Assembly (NCBI GenBank): GCA_029250605.1 | Contig: JAQXEZ010000008.1 | Coordinates: 1-64,000, forward strand | Origin: Candidatus Thalassarchaeaceae archaeon | GTDB lineage: Archaea; Thermoplasmatota; Poseidoniia; Poseidoniales; Thalassarchaeaceae | Reading direction: 5' to 3' | DNA length: 64,000 bases | In this document: in pieces, positions 1 to 8,925 of the stretch | Numbering within the stretch: position 1 is the stretch's first letter | How the letters are laid out: each line of letters starts with the position of its first letter | Translations under genes and position numbers: made by a program | The notes under the pieces: generated by a model | Databases searched by the model: none | Seen by the model: only the letters and a program-made list of their open reading frames with translations | Told to the model about the DNA's origin: nothing

Positions 1-3000
1 GGAGACGCTCTGTTCGGACTCTCAACAGGATCCGATGGAGGATATGCTGCTAGAGCTGGCATCGTCTCCGACAGCGAGTCTTCCACCTTGGAACTAGACA
101 TCTACACTTCCGAGGGCTATGTTTCGTTCGACTACATGGTCTCCTCAGAAGAGAGGTACGACACACTGTCATTCAGCATCGATGGCATGGAGTACATGTC
201 CGTAAGCGGACAGGACTACCACTGGGAGTTCGTCTGCACAACTGCTGGATCGTACTCGGATCTATCTTGGGAGGATGCGTCACTGAACGATGGCTCCATC
301 CCAGGAAACTGGGTGAATGACGGAGTGGCAGATTGCGGCGACACCGACGGCGACGGAACATCCGACGACGAGGGCCTGAATAACTGGTATTCGTTGGTGG
401 AGGGAGAATTCGTAGCATGGGTCGATGAAGGAAACCACACCTTCTCGTGGACATATGCCAAGGATGGATCTGCAGACGGCGGAAACGACCGAGCATACTT
501 CGACAACATCGCGATTCCTTACGGAATGATGGGTGATGGGGAGTGCTCCGATGGAACAGACGACTGCAACACCGAGGACCTCGACGACGACAACGACGGC
601 GTAGACGACCTGAGCGACGACTGCCCCACCGACTCCGGAGAGCAGATCGACTCAGACGGCGACGGATGGTGCGACAACGCAGACGCTGACGACGACAACG
701 ACGGCACGTACGACTACAACGACGCCATGCCGCTGGACCCCAACGAGACCAGCGACTTCGACGGCGACGGGATAGGCGACAACGCCGACGACGACGACGA
801 CAACGACGGCTGCCTCGACGAGGACGACGACCTGCCATACGACGACTCCGACTGCAGCGACCTGGACGGGGACGGAGTAGGTGACAACGCCGACCCCGAC
901 GACGATGGCGACAACGTCATGGACGTCGACGACCCATTCCCGCTAGACGGGACCGCATGGGCCGACAACGACGGCGACGGCATACCAGACTACACTGGCG
1001 ACCCGCCATTCCTCGGAAACTTCGAGGGAGGGGCGATCCCGGCTGGCTGGACCACCTTCGGCAACGCTGACTGGTTCGTATGCGGAATGGGATCCTGCGG
1101 GACCACAACCGGCAACGCGATCAACGGCTCCTACATGGCAGAGTCCGGTGACATCGACAACTCGGAGACGAGCTCGCTCGAGGTCACCATGGACACATTC
1201 GCCGGCGACGTGTCATTCGACTACGAGACCTCCACAGAGGGCTTCTGGGACTACCTGAGGTTCTACGTGGACGGCAGCCTGACGCAGAGCTGGTCCGGAG
1301 TGACCTCCGGGACCTACACCACCACGGTGAGCGCAGGATGGCACAGCTTCGAGTGGATGTACTACAAGGACGGCAGCGTGAGCAGCAACGCAGACACGGT
1401 ATGGATCGACGACGTCACCCTGCCGATCTCGCAGAACCTGACCAACGATGACCCAGACGACGACAACGACGGCGTCTACGACGAGATGGACCTCTCCCCA
1501 ACGGACCCATGCGTGAGCCTGGACACCGATGGAGACGGACAGCCCGACACGGTCTTGACCGGGATCTTCGACATGAGCGGGACCGGTGACGAGAACTTCA
1601 CCGTCGACTGCGACATGACGATGTGGTACGAGGACTGGGACGACGATGGCGACGGCTGGTCAGACGAGGAGGAGTGGCTATGCGGATCCAACCACCTGGA
1701 CGGCGAAGAGTCCCCAGTGGACTTCGACCAGGACTGGATATGCGACGATCTCGACGACGACCTGGACAACGACGGTGCGCTCAACCCAGTGAACAACTGC
1801 GGTCTGTACCTGTCCTGGGATGACGAAGCGAGCTTCGTCGACTGCATCGCGGACGGATTCCACGTCGTAGACGCGGATGGCGACGGCGAGGGCTCCCTCA
1901 TGGAGCTCATGCACGCATGGGCCTTCCAGTGGGGAGGCTGTGCGGACTGCGCTGACGACGACGATGGCGATGAGGGCGATGGCGATGACATCGGCACCAC
2001 TAGCCACAACTCGTCCCACCTCGACGTCGAACTGTCCTTAGTGGACGATTTCGGAGATGTGGTGCAAACCCTCTACGGCTTCGACTGGGAGGAGATAGGT
2101 CTTGACGACAACTCCACCGAGGAGGATGAACTCGCGTTCATACTCGATAACATCGAGTACTACTTCGATTCAGAGGCAATGCAGCCGATGGAATGGTTCT
2201 TCGGCGGACTGACCGAGAACGCATCGTACGAGGTCGAATGGGGAGTAGAAGAAATCCCCGGACCGGATGGTGGCCCCACCTTCGTCTGCGGAAATGGCGA
2301 TGAGATTCCGTTCGACTACGTCAACGACGAGTATGACGACTGCGCGGACGGTTCGGACGAGCAGCAGTACAACGAGACCGGTGAGCCGATCAACTGGTTC
2401 GACTGCCACGACGGTTCCGAGATATGGGTCTACCAGGTCAATGACGGAATGGATGACTGCCCAGATGGCGAGGACGAGCACTGGGAAGGAGATGACTTCA
2501 ATCAGTTCTCGTTCAACAGCACTGGCAATGCCGAGACCATGCAGTGGGAGATGCACATCTCCAACGACACATGCCTGGTCTTCGCCGATGCCGTGATCTG
2601 GGGCTTTGACATGTCATCAGGTTCCGACGACCCAGCCAACTGGACCGCTCAAATGGGAACGTATGGGACGATAATGGCAGGACCTGCCTTTGATGCCGAC
2701 GAGGACATGGACGGCATACCCGACTGCCTAGCAGACGAGTTCGGAGACGACGGAGACGGAGACGGAGACGGCGACGGAGACGGTGACGGAGACGGTGACG
2801 GAAACGGCACCGGCGAGGAGCCGCCAGAGCCATGGCCATCCGCGGATGACTGGGACGCCTTCTACGAGAGCATCGGAGGATTCCTGCTGCAATGGGACGC
2901 TGACAACAGCTCCTCGTTCAGCTTCGACGAGTACTGGCAGTTCGTGACCGACACCAACGAAGGCTTCGACTACGAGAACCCAGGGTACACCGCGGACTCG

Positions 3001-4068
3001 ACCGAGTGGGATCAGTTCCCGTACGACCCATCCGAGCAAGTCGACACGGACATGGATGGAATCGGCGACAACGCTGACGGCGACGACGACAACGACGGCG
3101 TGCCCGACAGCCTAGACGCGTTCCCATACGACCCGACCGAGGACGCCGACCTAGACGGCGACGGAATCGGCGACAACTCTGACAACGACACCGATGGCGA
3201 CGGAATCGACAACGACGATGACGACTTCGACAGCGACCCAACGGCAACAGCCGACAACGACCAGGACGGAATAGACGACGCATCGGACTCCGATGACGAC
3301 AACGACGGCGTCCCTGACGTGGCCGACTGGGCACCTCTGGACTCGACCGAGCAGTACGACACGGACGGCGACGGGACAGGCGACAACGCCGACACCGACG
3401 ACGACGACGACGGAGTGGCAGACGGATCCGACGCATTCCCACTGGACGCCAGTGAGAGCGCAGACGCTGACATGGACGGAGTGGGCGACAACGCAGACCC
3501 CGACGATGACAACGACGGAACCCCAGATGGCCTGGATGCGTTCCCCAACGACGCGAACGAGCAGAGAGACTACGACGGCGATGGAATCGGCGACGTGGCA
3601 GACGCTGACAGGGACGAGGACGGCTACCTGAACTCCGACGACGCGTTCCCGATGAACGAGAACGAGTGGATGGACACCGACGGGGACAACGTCGGCGACA
3701 ACACCGACTCCGACATCGACGGCGACTCCGTGCTCAACGCAGACGACTGGGCACCGACAGATGCAGCTGAGTGGGACGACACCGACGGCGACGGAACCGG
3801 CGACAACGCCGACGACGACGACGACGGCGACGGCGTGCTGGACGGAGACGAGTACTCCTGCGGAACGGACTCGAAGAACGCAGCCTCAGTGCCATCTGAC
3901 TTCGATGGCGATGGGATCTGCGACGCCCTTGACGACGAGGACAACAGGGCTGACTCGATGAAGCTAGACGAACAGAAGGCGCCCGGATTCACTCCAGGCT
4001 TCGCTTCCGTGCTAGCTGTCGTTTCCCTGCTTGGCGCTGCCATGCTAGGTCGACGAAAGGACGACTGA
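1..4068 (+). CDS. Giant Asp/Gly-repeat surface protein with PGF-type C-terminal anchor (5' partial)
   Basis: The reading frame is open from base 1, so the N-terminus and signal peptide lie outside the window; about 1355 residues are visible. Two copies of a Trp/Tyr/Ser-rich beta-sandwich-like module (roughly residues 1-180 and 335-480) contain matching phrases such as SLEVTM/TLELDI and VSFDYE/VSFDYM. They are separated and followed by many DxDGDGxxDxxD units like thrombospondin type-3 calcium-binding repeats. Around bases 2280-2500 two Cys-containing segments of the form FxCxxGxEI...VNDxxDDCxDGxDE resemble LDL-receptor class A motifs. An EF-hand-like loop (DADNSSSFSFDE) lies near base 2900. 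The C-terminus has a PGFTPGF motif, a hydrophobic helix and a basic tail (GRRKDD), the layout of archaeosortase substrates. It is probably an exported, calcium-stabilised, lipid-anchored cell-surface protein. Its ligand or enzymatic role cannot be read from the sequence. Confidence 0.85.
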   Translation, partial: GDALFGLSTGSDGGYAARAGIVSDSESSTLELDIYTSEGYVSFDYMVSSEERYDTLSFSIDGMEYMSVSGQDYHWEFVCTTAGSYSDLSWEDASLNDGSIPGNWVNDGVADCGDTDGDGTSDDEGLNNWYSLVEGEFVAWVDEGNHTFSWTYAKDGSADGGNDRAYFDNIAIPYGMMGDGECSDGTDDCNTEDLDDDNDGVDDLSDDCPTDSGEQIDSDGDGWCDNADADDDNDGTYDYNDAMPLDPNETSDFDGDGIGDNADDDDDNDGCLDEDDDLPYDDSDCSDLDGDGVGDNADPDDDGDNVMDVDDPFPLDGTAWADNDGDGIPDYTGDPPFLGNFEGGAIPAGWTTFGNADWFVCGMGSCGTTTGNAINGSYMAESGDIDNSETSSLEVTMDTFAGDVSFDYETSTEGFWDYLRFYVDGSLTQSWSGVTSGTYTTTVSAGWHSFEWMYYKDGSVSSNADTVWIDDVTLPISQNLTNDDPDDDNDGVYDEMDLSPTDPCVSLDTDGDGQPDTVLTGIFDMSGTGDENFTVDCDMTMWYEDWDDDGDGWSDEEEWLCGSNHLDGEESPVDFDQDWICDDLDDDLDNDGALNPVNNCGLYLSWDDEASFVDCIADGFHVVDADGDGEGSLMELMHAWAFQWGGCADCADDDDGDEGDGDDIGTTSHNSSHLDVELSLVDDFGDVVQTLYGFDWEEIGLDDNSTEEDELAFILDNIEYYFDSEAMQPMEWFFGGLTENASYEVEWGVEEIPGPDGGPTFVCGNGDEIPFDYVNDEYDDCADGSDEQQYNETGEPINWFDCHDGSEIWVYQVNDGMDDCPDGEDEHWEGDDFNQFSFNSTGNAETMQWEMHISNDTCLVFADAVIWGFDMSSGSDDPANWTAQMGTYGTIMAGPAFDADEDMDGIPDCLADEFGDDGDGDGDGDGDGDGDGDGNGTGEEPPEPWPSADDWDAFYESIGGFLLQWDADNSSSFSFDEYWQFVTDTNEGFDYENPGYTADSTEWDQFPYDPSEQVDTDMDGIGDNADGDDDNDGVPDSLDAFPYDPTEDADLDGDGIGDNSDNDTDGDGIDNDDDDFDSDPTATADNDQDGIDDASDSDDDNDGVPDVADWAPLDSTEQYDTDGDGTGDNADTDDDDDGVADGSDAFPLDASESADADMDGVGDNADPDDDNDGTPDGLDAFPNDANEQRDYDGDGIGDVADADRDEDGYLNSDDAFPMNENEWMDTDGDNVGDNTDSDIDGDSVLNADDWAPTDAAEWDDTDGDGTGDNADDDDDGDGVLDGDEYSCGTDSKNAASVPSDFDGDGICDALDDEDNRADSMKLDEQKAPGFTPGFASVLAVVSLLGAAMLGRRKDD
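2743..2806 (+). repeat. GACGGA/GACGGC/GACGGT hexanucleotide tract
   Basis: About ten near-perfect hexamers encode an uninterrupted (Asp-Gly)n linker inside the surface protein. The third bases vary between A, C and T, so the tract is partly degenerate. It remains a likely site of slippage and length variation between strains. Confidence 0.8.
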
Positions 4069-4090
4069 TCCTAGGATCGGTAAAACGTAA

Positions 4091-4128
4091 CCCCGGGCCG
4101 GGGACCACCCGGCACCCGGCTCGGGGCC
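4091..4128 (+). terminator. GC-rich inverted repeats after the surface-protein gene
   Basis: Just downstream of the surface-protein stop, a 5-bp stem (CCCCG/CGGGG around GGC, bases 4091-4103) is followed by further CCCGG/CCGGG-type complementarity up to about 4128. There is no clear T-run, so this may be a transcript-end structure or simply GC-rich spacer. Confidence 0.3.
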
Positions 4129-4147
4129 ACAACCCAATGCTGATAAG

Positions 4148-4168
4148 TCCCCCATCGGACAAGGGGGA
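4148..4168 (+). other. Hairpin immediately before the aIF5A start
   Basis: TCCCCC (4148-4153) pairs with GGGGGA (4163-4168) around a 9-base loop, ending one base before the ATG at 4170. The 3' arm is also the only purine-rich stretch that could act as a ribosome-binding site, so the hairpin could mask it. If the mRNA is leaderless the hairpin would not be transcribed. Confidence 0.35.
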
Positions 4169-4169
4169 T

Positions 4170-4556
4170 ATGCCTGGCACGACTCGAGCCGAGATCAGGA
4201 CTCTGAAGGTAGGAAGATACGTGGCCATAGAGGAAGGCGCCTACAAGATACTAAGCATGTCCAAGTCCAAACCCGGTAAACACGGGTCTGCGAAGGCGAG
4301 GATAGAGCTCGAGGACATCTTCACCGGTCAGAAGCGATCGCACGTCGGGACTGTCACGGACACCATCCAAATCCCAATGATAGAGAAGGGGTCAGCAATA
4401 ATCACCCACATACAGGGGAACGAGGTCCATGCCATGGACAACAAGACCTACCAGACCCTCATCCTACCCGTCGAAGAGGGGATGAACCTCAAGTCCGGGG
4501 GAGAGATCCAGTGGATGGAAGCCATGGGCAGGTTCAAGATCAGCCGCGACCACTAG
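4170..4556 (+). CDS. Translation factor aIF5A
   Basis: This 128-residue protein is the archaeal homologue of eIF5A, which binds the ribosomal E site and helps peptide bond formation at difficult stretches such as polyproline. It has the two-domain layout of the family: an N-terminal SH3-like domain carrying the modification loop, then an OB-fold. The loop SKSKPGKHGSAKAR contains the lysine (K37 of this start) that deoxyhypusine synthase modifies. The start at 4170 gives MPGTTRAEIRTLKVG, matching family N-termini; an in-frame ATG at 4137 would add 11 residues with no family counterpart. The gene stands alone between the surface protein and the OPT transporter. No deoxyhypusine synthase is in the window, but a deoxyhypusine-hydroxylase-like gene lies at 53501-53977. 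Confidence 0.93.
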   Translation: MPGTTRAEIRTLKVGRYVAIEEGAYKILSMSKSKPGKHGSAKARIELEDIFTGQKRSHVGTVTDTIQIPMIEKGSAIITHIQGNEVHAMDNKTYQTLILPVEEGMNLKSGGEIQWMEAMGRFKISRDH

Positions 4557-4593
4557 TAGCTTTTCTCCACATTGCGCCCCCTCGGCCGCGAGA

Positions 4594-4601
4594 AGTATAA
4601 G
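4594..4601 (+). promoter_or_regulatory. TATA element for the OPT transporter unit
   Basis: AGTATAAG lies with its upstream edge about 38 bases before the ATG at 4632. An archaeal TATA box starts near -30, so this predicts a leader of under 10 bases. It argues against the longer TTG start at 4572, which would lie upstream of the box. Confidence 0.5.
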
Positions 4602-4631
4602 CGTCGTTCTCGTACGCTCAGAACGAGAGAC

Positions 4632-7025
4632 ATGTCAGACGTCGAGCGCTCGGCCTACAGGCAACCCGTAACCGCCTCCGGACTCGAGGCCATCGAATCG
4701 GGAACCCTGACCTGGCTCGACGAGGACATGTACAACAACCTGAACACCGGTCTGCTGGAGCAGTACCTGGAGGAGAAGAACCTCAACGAGTCTTTCGAGA
4801 TAAGCCACTGGGACACACGGAAGGTGCTAATCGGAATACTGGTGGGGGCCGTCTTCAGCGGGGTGACTGCTTACATCGGCCTCAAAATCGGGCTAGCTGT
4901 TTCAGCTGCTTGGTACGTTGCCTACCTGCTTGGGATGGCCCTTCAATGGTCCCCATCAGAGGTAAACATCGCAACCAGTGCCACTACCGGGGCGACCAAT
5001 GCCTCAATTGGCTTCATCTTCACATTCCCAGCCATCTTCCTCCTCGCGTACTCCGAGGACTACAAGGTCGGGGACGGGCACCTGATAGGCTCCGTGGACA
5101 CCCTCAACCTGGCATTCATCGGAATCACCGCATCCATGTTCGCCGGTTTCCTCGGAGTGATGTACTTCATCATCTTCAGACGAGTCTGGCTGGTCGAGGA
5201 CCCGCTCCCCATGCCGGGCTTCGAGGCCACTCTGAAGATGCTGGACATCTCATCCGACGTCAGCTCAGGATCCGCCGAGGCCGCTCGCGACTCACTGCGG
5301 ACCGTTGGAATCTGGACCATCCTCACGATGGGCCTGATGTTCGTCATCGACTACCCAATCCGGTGGTCGAAGAAGATAGTGGGCGTCCCAAGCAGCATAG
5401 CAGACTGGTTCGCAATGACCCTATCCGGCGAGAGGTGGGGACTTGCCTCGGTATACACGGAGAGGTGGATCCATCAGCCCAGCGAGCTCGCTGAGGGGCA
5501 TTACGCCCCCTACAACGGAATCACGACCTACGAGCAGGGAAACCCGATGTCATACACGTTCCTCGGAATAGAGATCAGCCCAACACTCTTCGCAATAGGC
5601 TGGTTCATGAAGTTCAGAGCCGCTCTCCTGGTGAACCTGGGAGCCATACTGGCATGGTTCTGGCTCATTCCGCTGGCCGTCCTCCAGGACGTTCCAGTGT
5701 ACGATCCCGCTCAGGGGGTATACGTCAACATCACCCAACTGGGTCCCATCGTTCAGTGGGAGGCATTCGGCTCAATCGTCCGAACCGTCGCAATTGGTGC
5801 GATTCTGGGCGGGGGCTTCCTCGGGCTGTTCAAGATGGCCCCGACATTCATCGGGATATTCGGGGACATCACCCAGGCATTCTCCGGAGAGCAGGGAGAG
5901 GAGTTCGTCGACGGAAAGGGGTGGTACGAATGGCCACTCTACCACATCCCAGTCTTCATGCTGATATCATTCATCGCAATCACGGCCATCTTCGTTCTGG
6001 GGGGTTATCCCGTAGTGCCCTCGCTGATATTCTCTATGGTCCTCCTGTCAACGACATTCCTCCTTGGTGCCATCGCCGTCAGAGTGATGGGCGAGACGGG
6101 GATAGAGCCCGTATCGGGGACCTCATTCATAGTACTCCTGATCCTCCTCATGGTCTTCCTGAACCTCGATGTGGGTCTGACCAAGGAGGAATCGATACTG
6201 ATGTCCCTTGTCGGCACCACCGTCTTCGGCTCGGCGATTAGCATGAGCGGGACCGTGGTCGGCGACTACAAGAACAGCCTATACATCGGAAACAGGCCAT
6301 ATCACATCTCAAAGGGCAACATCATGGGCGTAGTCCCAGGGGCGATCCTAGGTGCAGGGGTCGCAATATTCCTCTCCAAGCTGCTTGCCGATGGGACAAT
6401 AGAACTCCTAGCCCCACAAGCAAACGCATTCGCGTACTTCACCACGATACTGGCAGAGGGACAAGGGAATTGGAGCGCTCTGCTAATCGGCATGGCCCTG
6501 GGGGCATTCGCCGAATGGGCCACAGGAATGGGCACTTCATTCGGATTGGGCATGTACCTCCCCACTCCAGCGACATTCCCAATGCTGATCGGAGGGGCAT
6601 ACCGTTCATGGTGGGAGGAGCGCAGGCTCAAGCCCGTGGTAGAGTCGGTGAGAACCGAGGAAGGGTCACCAGCGGCTGAGAAGAAGAGCGCCCAGATGCT
6701 CCTACTGACATTCATGATAGCAGCAGGCGCACTAACCGGAGAGGCATTCTACGGGGTCGAGGCCGCTGTCCTAGCAGTCCTGGATGAGATTTCTGTCGGT
6801 GGACAAGTACTCTCACTATACTCGTGGTGGCCTATCGCTAGACTAGGCGGATTCGTGATGATAAACGTGCTTCTCGGGGTTATCGTATACGCACTTTTCA
6901 GCAAGGCTGGGATCATCGGGGGCGGCGCCTCGGGAGGCGTCCCACCAAAGCCCACTAAGGTCAGAGGCCCTGCCAAGGCGCCAAAGAAGAGCACTGGGGT
7001 AATGGATGCCGAGCTGGCGGACTGA
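4632..7025 (+). CDS. OPT-family oligopeptide/metal-chelate transporter
   Basis: This 797-residue polytopic membrane protein has about 15-16 hydrophobic segments. Family-typical stretches include the N-terminal GVTAYIGLKIGLAVSAAWY region and GETGIEPVSGTSFIVLL near the middle. OPT proteins import oligopeptides or siderophore/metal-nicotianamine-type chelates with protons; the substrate here is unknown. The start at 4632 (MSDVERSAYRQ) follows a TATA element and gives a short hydrophilic N-terminus. The gene ends two bases before the EamA transporter gene and probably shares its transcript. Codon use strongly favours C/G-ending codons, like the two preceding genes, which suggests high expression. 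Peptide uptake would fit a heterotrophic marine archaeon (inference). Confidence 0.9.
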   Translation: MSDVERSAYRQPVTASGLEAIESGTLTWLDEDMYNNLNTGLLEQYLEEKNLNESFEISHWDTRKVLIGILVGAVFSGVTAYIGLKIGLAVSAAWYVAYLLGMALQWSPSEVNIATSATTGATNASIGFIFTFPAIFLLAYSEDYKVGDGHLIGSVDTLNLAFIGITASMFAGFLGVMYFIIFRRVWLVEDPLPMPGFEATLKMLDISSDVSSGSAEAARDSLRTVGIWTILTMGLMFVIDYPIRWSKKIVGVPSSIADWFAMTLSGERWGLASVYTERWIHQPSELAEGHYAPYNGITTYEQGNPMSYTFLGIEISPTLFAIGWFMKFRAALLVNLGAILAWFWLIPLAVLQDVPVYDPAQGVYVNITQLGPIVQWEAFGSIVRTVAIGAILGGGFLGLFKMAPTFIGIFGDITQAFSGEQGEEFVDGKGWYEWPLYHIPVFMLISFIAITAIFVLGGYPVVPSLIFSMVLLSTTFLLGAIAVRVMGETGIEPVSGTSFIVLLILLMVFLNLDVGLTKEESILMSLVGTTVFGSAISMSGTVVGDYKNSLYIGNRPYHISKGNIMGVVPGAILGAGVAIFLSKLLADGTIELLAPQANAFAYFTTILAEGQGNWSALLIGMALGAFAEWATGMGTSFGLGMYLPTPATFPMLIGGAYRSWWEERRLKPVVESVRTEEGSPAAEKKSAQMLLLTFMIAAGALTGEAFYGVEAAVLAVLDEISVGGQVLSLYSWWPIARLGGFVMINVLLGVIVYALFSKAGIIGGGASGGVPPKPTKVRGPAKAPKKSTGVMDAELAD

Positions 7026-7027
7026 CC

Positions 7028-7978
7028 ATGGCGGACCCCAAGGCACCCCCGGCGGCAGCTTGGCTGACTCTGTCTGTAGCCGTCCTCGCAGTGTCCAGTG
7101 CTGGCATTGTGCTTCAGGAGATGTCCGAGGTGCCCCCGCTCCTCCGTGCTTCTTGGAGGATGCAAGGAACCGCTCTAGTCCTTCTCCCTGGATTCCTCTA
7201 CCAGTTCCTCCGCACCTCAGACTTCGAGATAAACCGCAATGACGCTCGACTAATCCTAGCCTCGAGCCTCTTCCTCGCAGCTCATTTCGGCAGCTGGGTC
7301 TGGTCATTGGACAACACCAGCCTAGTCCACAGCCTCCTGTTCGTCAACACGCACCCATTGGTGGTCGTGGCAATTATGCCATTCTTGGGCGAGGTCGTCC
7401 GCAGAGGTCACATTACAGGGGTGGTCTTGGGTTTCGTCGGTGCCACGCTCTCCCTTATCGACCTCGGTGACGGTGGCCAAGTCTCTCTTGTTGGGGACCT
7501 TGCAGCATTCGCTGGAGCAGTAACAGTGGTGGGGTACATCCTGGTTGGCAGGCACCTCAGGTCGGAGAGGGGCATGCCGATTTTCATTTACGCATTCCCC
7601 GTAACCATGGCAGCGGGGATTTGGCTCTCATTCGCGACGGTTTTCTTCGAGGGGTCTTCGTTGTCATCCATTGATCCATCCGACTCACTGACTGGTTGGT
7701 CCGATCCAATATGGATAGCATGGGTCGCATACCTATCCTTGGGTCCTGGGCTATGCGGACACACTGGGGTTAACACCGTACTTCGGTGGATTCCACCAAT
7801 CGTCGTGTCGATCGCTTTGCTGATGGAACCGGTGCTAGGCGCAATAATCGGATGGCTGTGGACCGACGAGGTCGTAATAGGGATGCCCACTGTAGCCGGT
7901 GGCTTGATGATGATGACTGGAGCAATCATAGTCACTCTCCAGGAGACGAGACAGAATTCCAGTGAATCGGTTTCATAA
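7028..7978 (+). CDS. EamA/DMT-superfamily transporter
   Basis: This 316-residue protein has about ten predicted membrane helices arranged as two five-helix EamA repeats. The first repeat includes the WRMQGTALVLLP and FVNTHPLVVVAIMPFLGEVVRRGH regions, and the second ends with LLMEPVLGAIIGWLWTDEVV. The motif of a terminal helix with ExxxGxxxGWLxxxE near the C-terminus is typical of drug/metabolite transporters. It follows the OPT gene by two bases, so the two are likely co-transcribed. The transported metabolite cannot be predicted from the sequence. Confidence 0.85.
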   Translation: MADPKAPPAAAWLTLSVAVLAVSSAGIVLQEMSEVPPLLRASWRMQGTALVLLPGFLYQFLRTSDFEINRNDARLILASSLFLAAHFGSWVWSLDNTSLVHSLLFVNTHPLVVVAIMPFLGEVVRRGHITGVVLGFVGATLSLIDLGDGGQVSLVGDLAAFAGAVTVVGYILVGRHLRSERGMPIFIYAFPVTMAAGIWLSFATVFFEGSSLSSIDPSDSLTGWSDPIWIAWVAYLSLGPGLCGHTGVNTVLRWIPPIVVSIALLMEPVLGAIIGWLWTDEVVIGMPTVAGGLMMMTGAIIVTLQETRQNSSESVS

Positions 7979-7979
7979 C
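7973..7979 (+). promoter_or_regulatory. TATA element for surE
   Basis: TCATAAC, overlapping the end of the EamA gene, lies about 29 bases before the ATG at 8002. This is the spacing expected for a leaderless mRNA starting at MTFPLLLTNDDG rather than at the ATG at 7996. Confidence 0.45.
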
Positions 7980-8001
7980 ATGATTTCCGGACGGGATGGC
8001 G

Positions 8002-8925
8002 ATGACATTCCCATTGCTCCTGACGAATGACGATGGCATCCACTCCCCAGGGCTGCAGGAATTGGCGTCATCTCTGAATGAGCGGGGCCATCCAGTAGTG
8101 ATCCTCGCTCCGCTAACCGAGCAATCCGCAGTGGGGATGAAACTCACACTTCGTGATGACATGGCATTTCAGGAGCACACTGACATAGCCGATAAGATTC
8201 GTGTCAATGAGGCGGCCCCACTCCGTGTCTTCTCTCTGGATGGGTCCCCATGCGATTGTGTCATTGTCGCGATAGACGGGGGTCTGAGGACATGGGTACC
8301 GGAGATCGAGCCATGGATGTGCATCTCAGGCATTAACAGGGGGCCGAACCTATCCGTCGACGTACTTCACTCCGGGACCGTTTCTGCAGCCCGTGAGGCC
8401 GCTCTGTATGGTTTACCGTCACTTTCTGTAAGCCTAGCTACCTACTCGAATGAGGACTACTCCGATTCCATAGGCGCGACGCTGGATGTAATTGTTCGAC
8501 TTTCCAGATTAGTGTCAAAGAAACCAGAAAATCTACTGAGGCCACGGGGGTCCAAGAAAGTACCACCAGTGGATTCCGCCCCCGACTCAATAAGGTCGTG
8601 GTTTCTGCAAGGTAACCTGTTTCTGAACCTGAATGTCCCGGAGGCATGGGGGGGCGCCTTCCAGACAGTCCCACTAGGTGCTAGATGGTATCACAATGCA
8701 ACAGACATGATACAAAATGACTCCATAGGGGTGGCTTTCGAGGTAGGGGCGGCCAGAATAGAGGACGAGGATATAGAAATGACCGATTGCAACGCTGTGA
8801 TTAACGGAAAGGCGGCGTTGACCCCACTAGCAAGCTGGCCTCAGAACCATCCACTGGGGGTACCTCAGTCTGTGATGGAAGCATCCAACAAGATGGGGGA
8901 AGATGGGATGCCAGAATGGTTCTAG
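8002..8925 (+). CDS. surE: 5'/3'-nucleotidase SurE
   Basis: SurE is a metal-dependent phosphatase acting on nucleoside monophosphates. The N-terminal LLLTNDDGIHSPGL contains the Asp pair that binds the metal. A Ser/Asn site follows in GINRGPNLSVDVLHSGTVSAAREAALYG, a highly conserved family block. The length of 307 residues is slightly above the usual ~250-270 because of an insertion around residues 175-200. The start at 8002 gives the canonical short N-terminus; an ATG two codons upstream is possible. The gene converges on trmY, overlapping its stop by four bases. Confidence 0.93.
   Translation: MTFPLLLTNDDGIHSPGLQELASSLNERGHPVVILAPLTEQSAVGMKLTLRDDMAFQEHTDIADKIRVNEAAPLRVFSLDGSPCDCVIVAIDGGLRTWVPEIEPWMCISGINRGPNLSVDVLHSGTVSAAREAALYGLPSLSVSLATYSNEDYSDSIGATLDVIVRLSRLVSKKPENLLRPRGSKKVPPVDSAPDSIRSWFLQGNLFLNLNVPEAWGGAFQTVPLGARWYHNATDMIQNDSIGVAFEVGAARIEDEDIEMTDCNAVINGKAALTPLASWPQNHPLGVPQSVMEASNKMGEDGMPEWF

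Noticed and set aside
173-3548. Many long antisense and alternate-frame ORFs inside the surface-protein gene
   Set aside because: They are by-products of the GAC/GGC-rich repeats; their translations are Arg- or Ser-repeat strings without domains.
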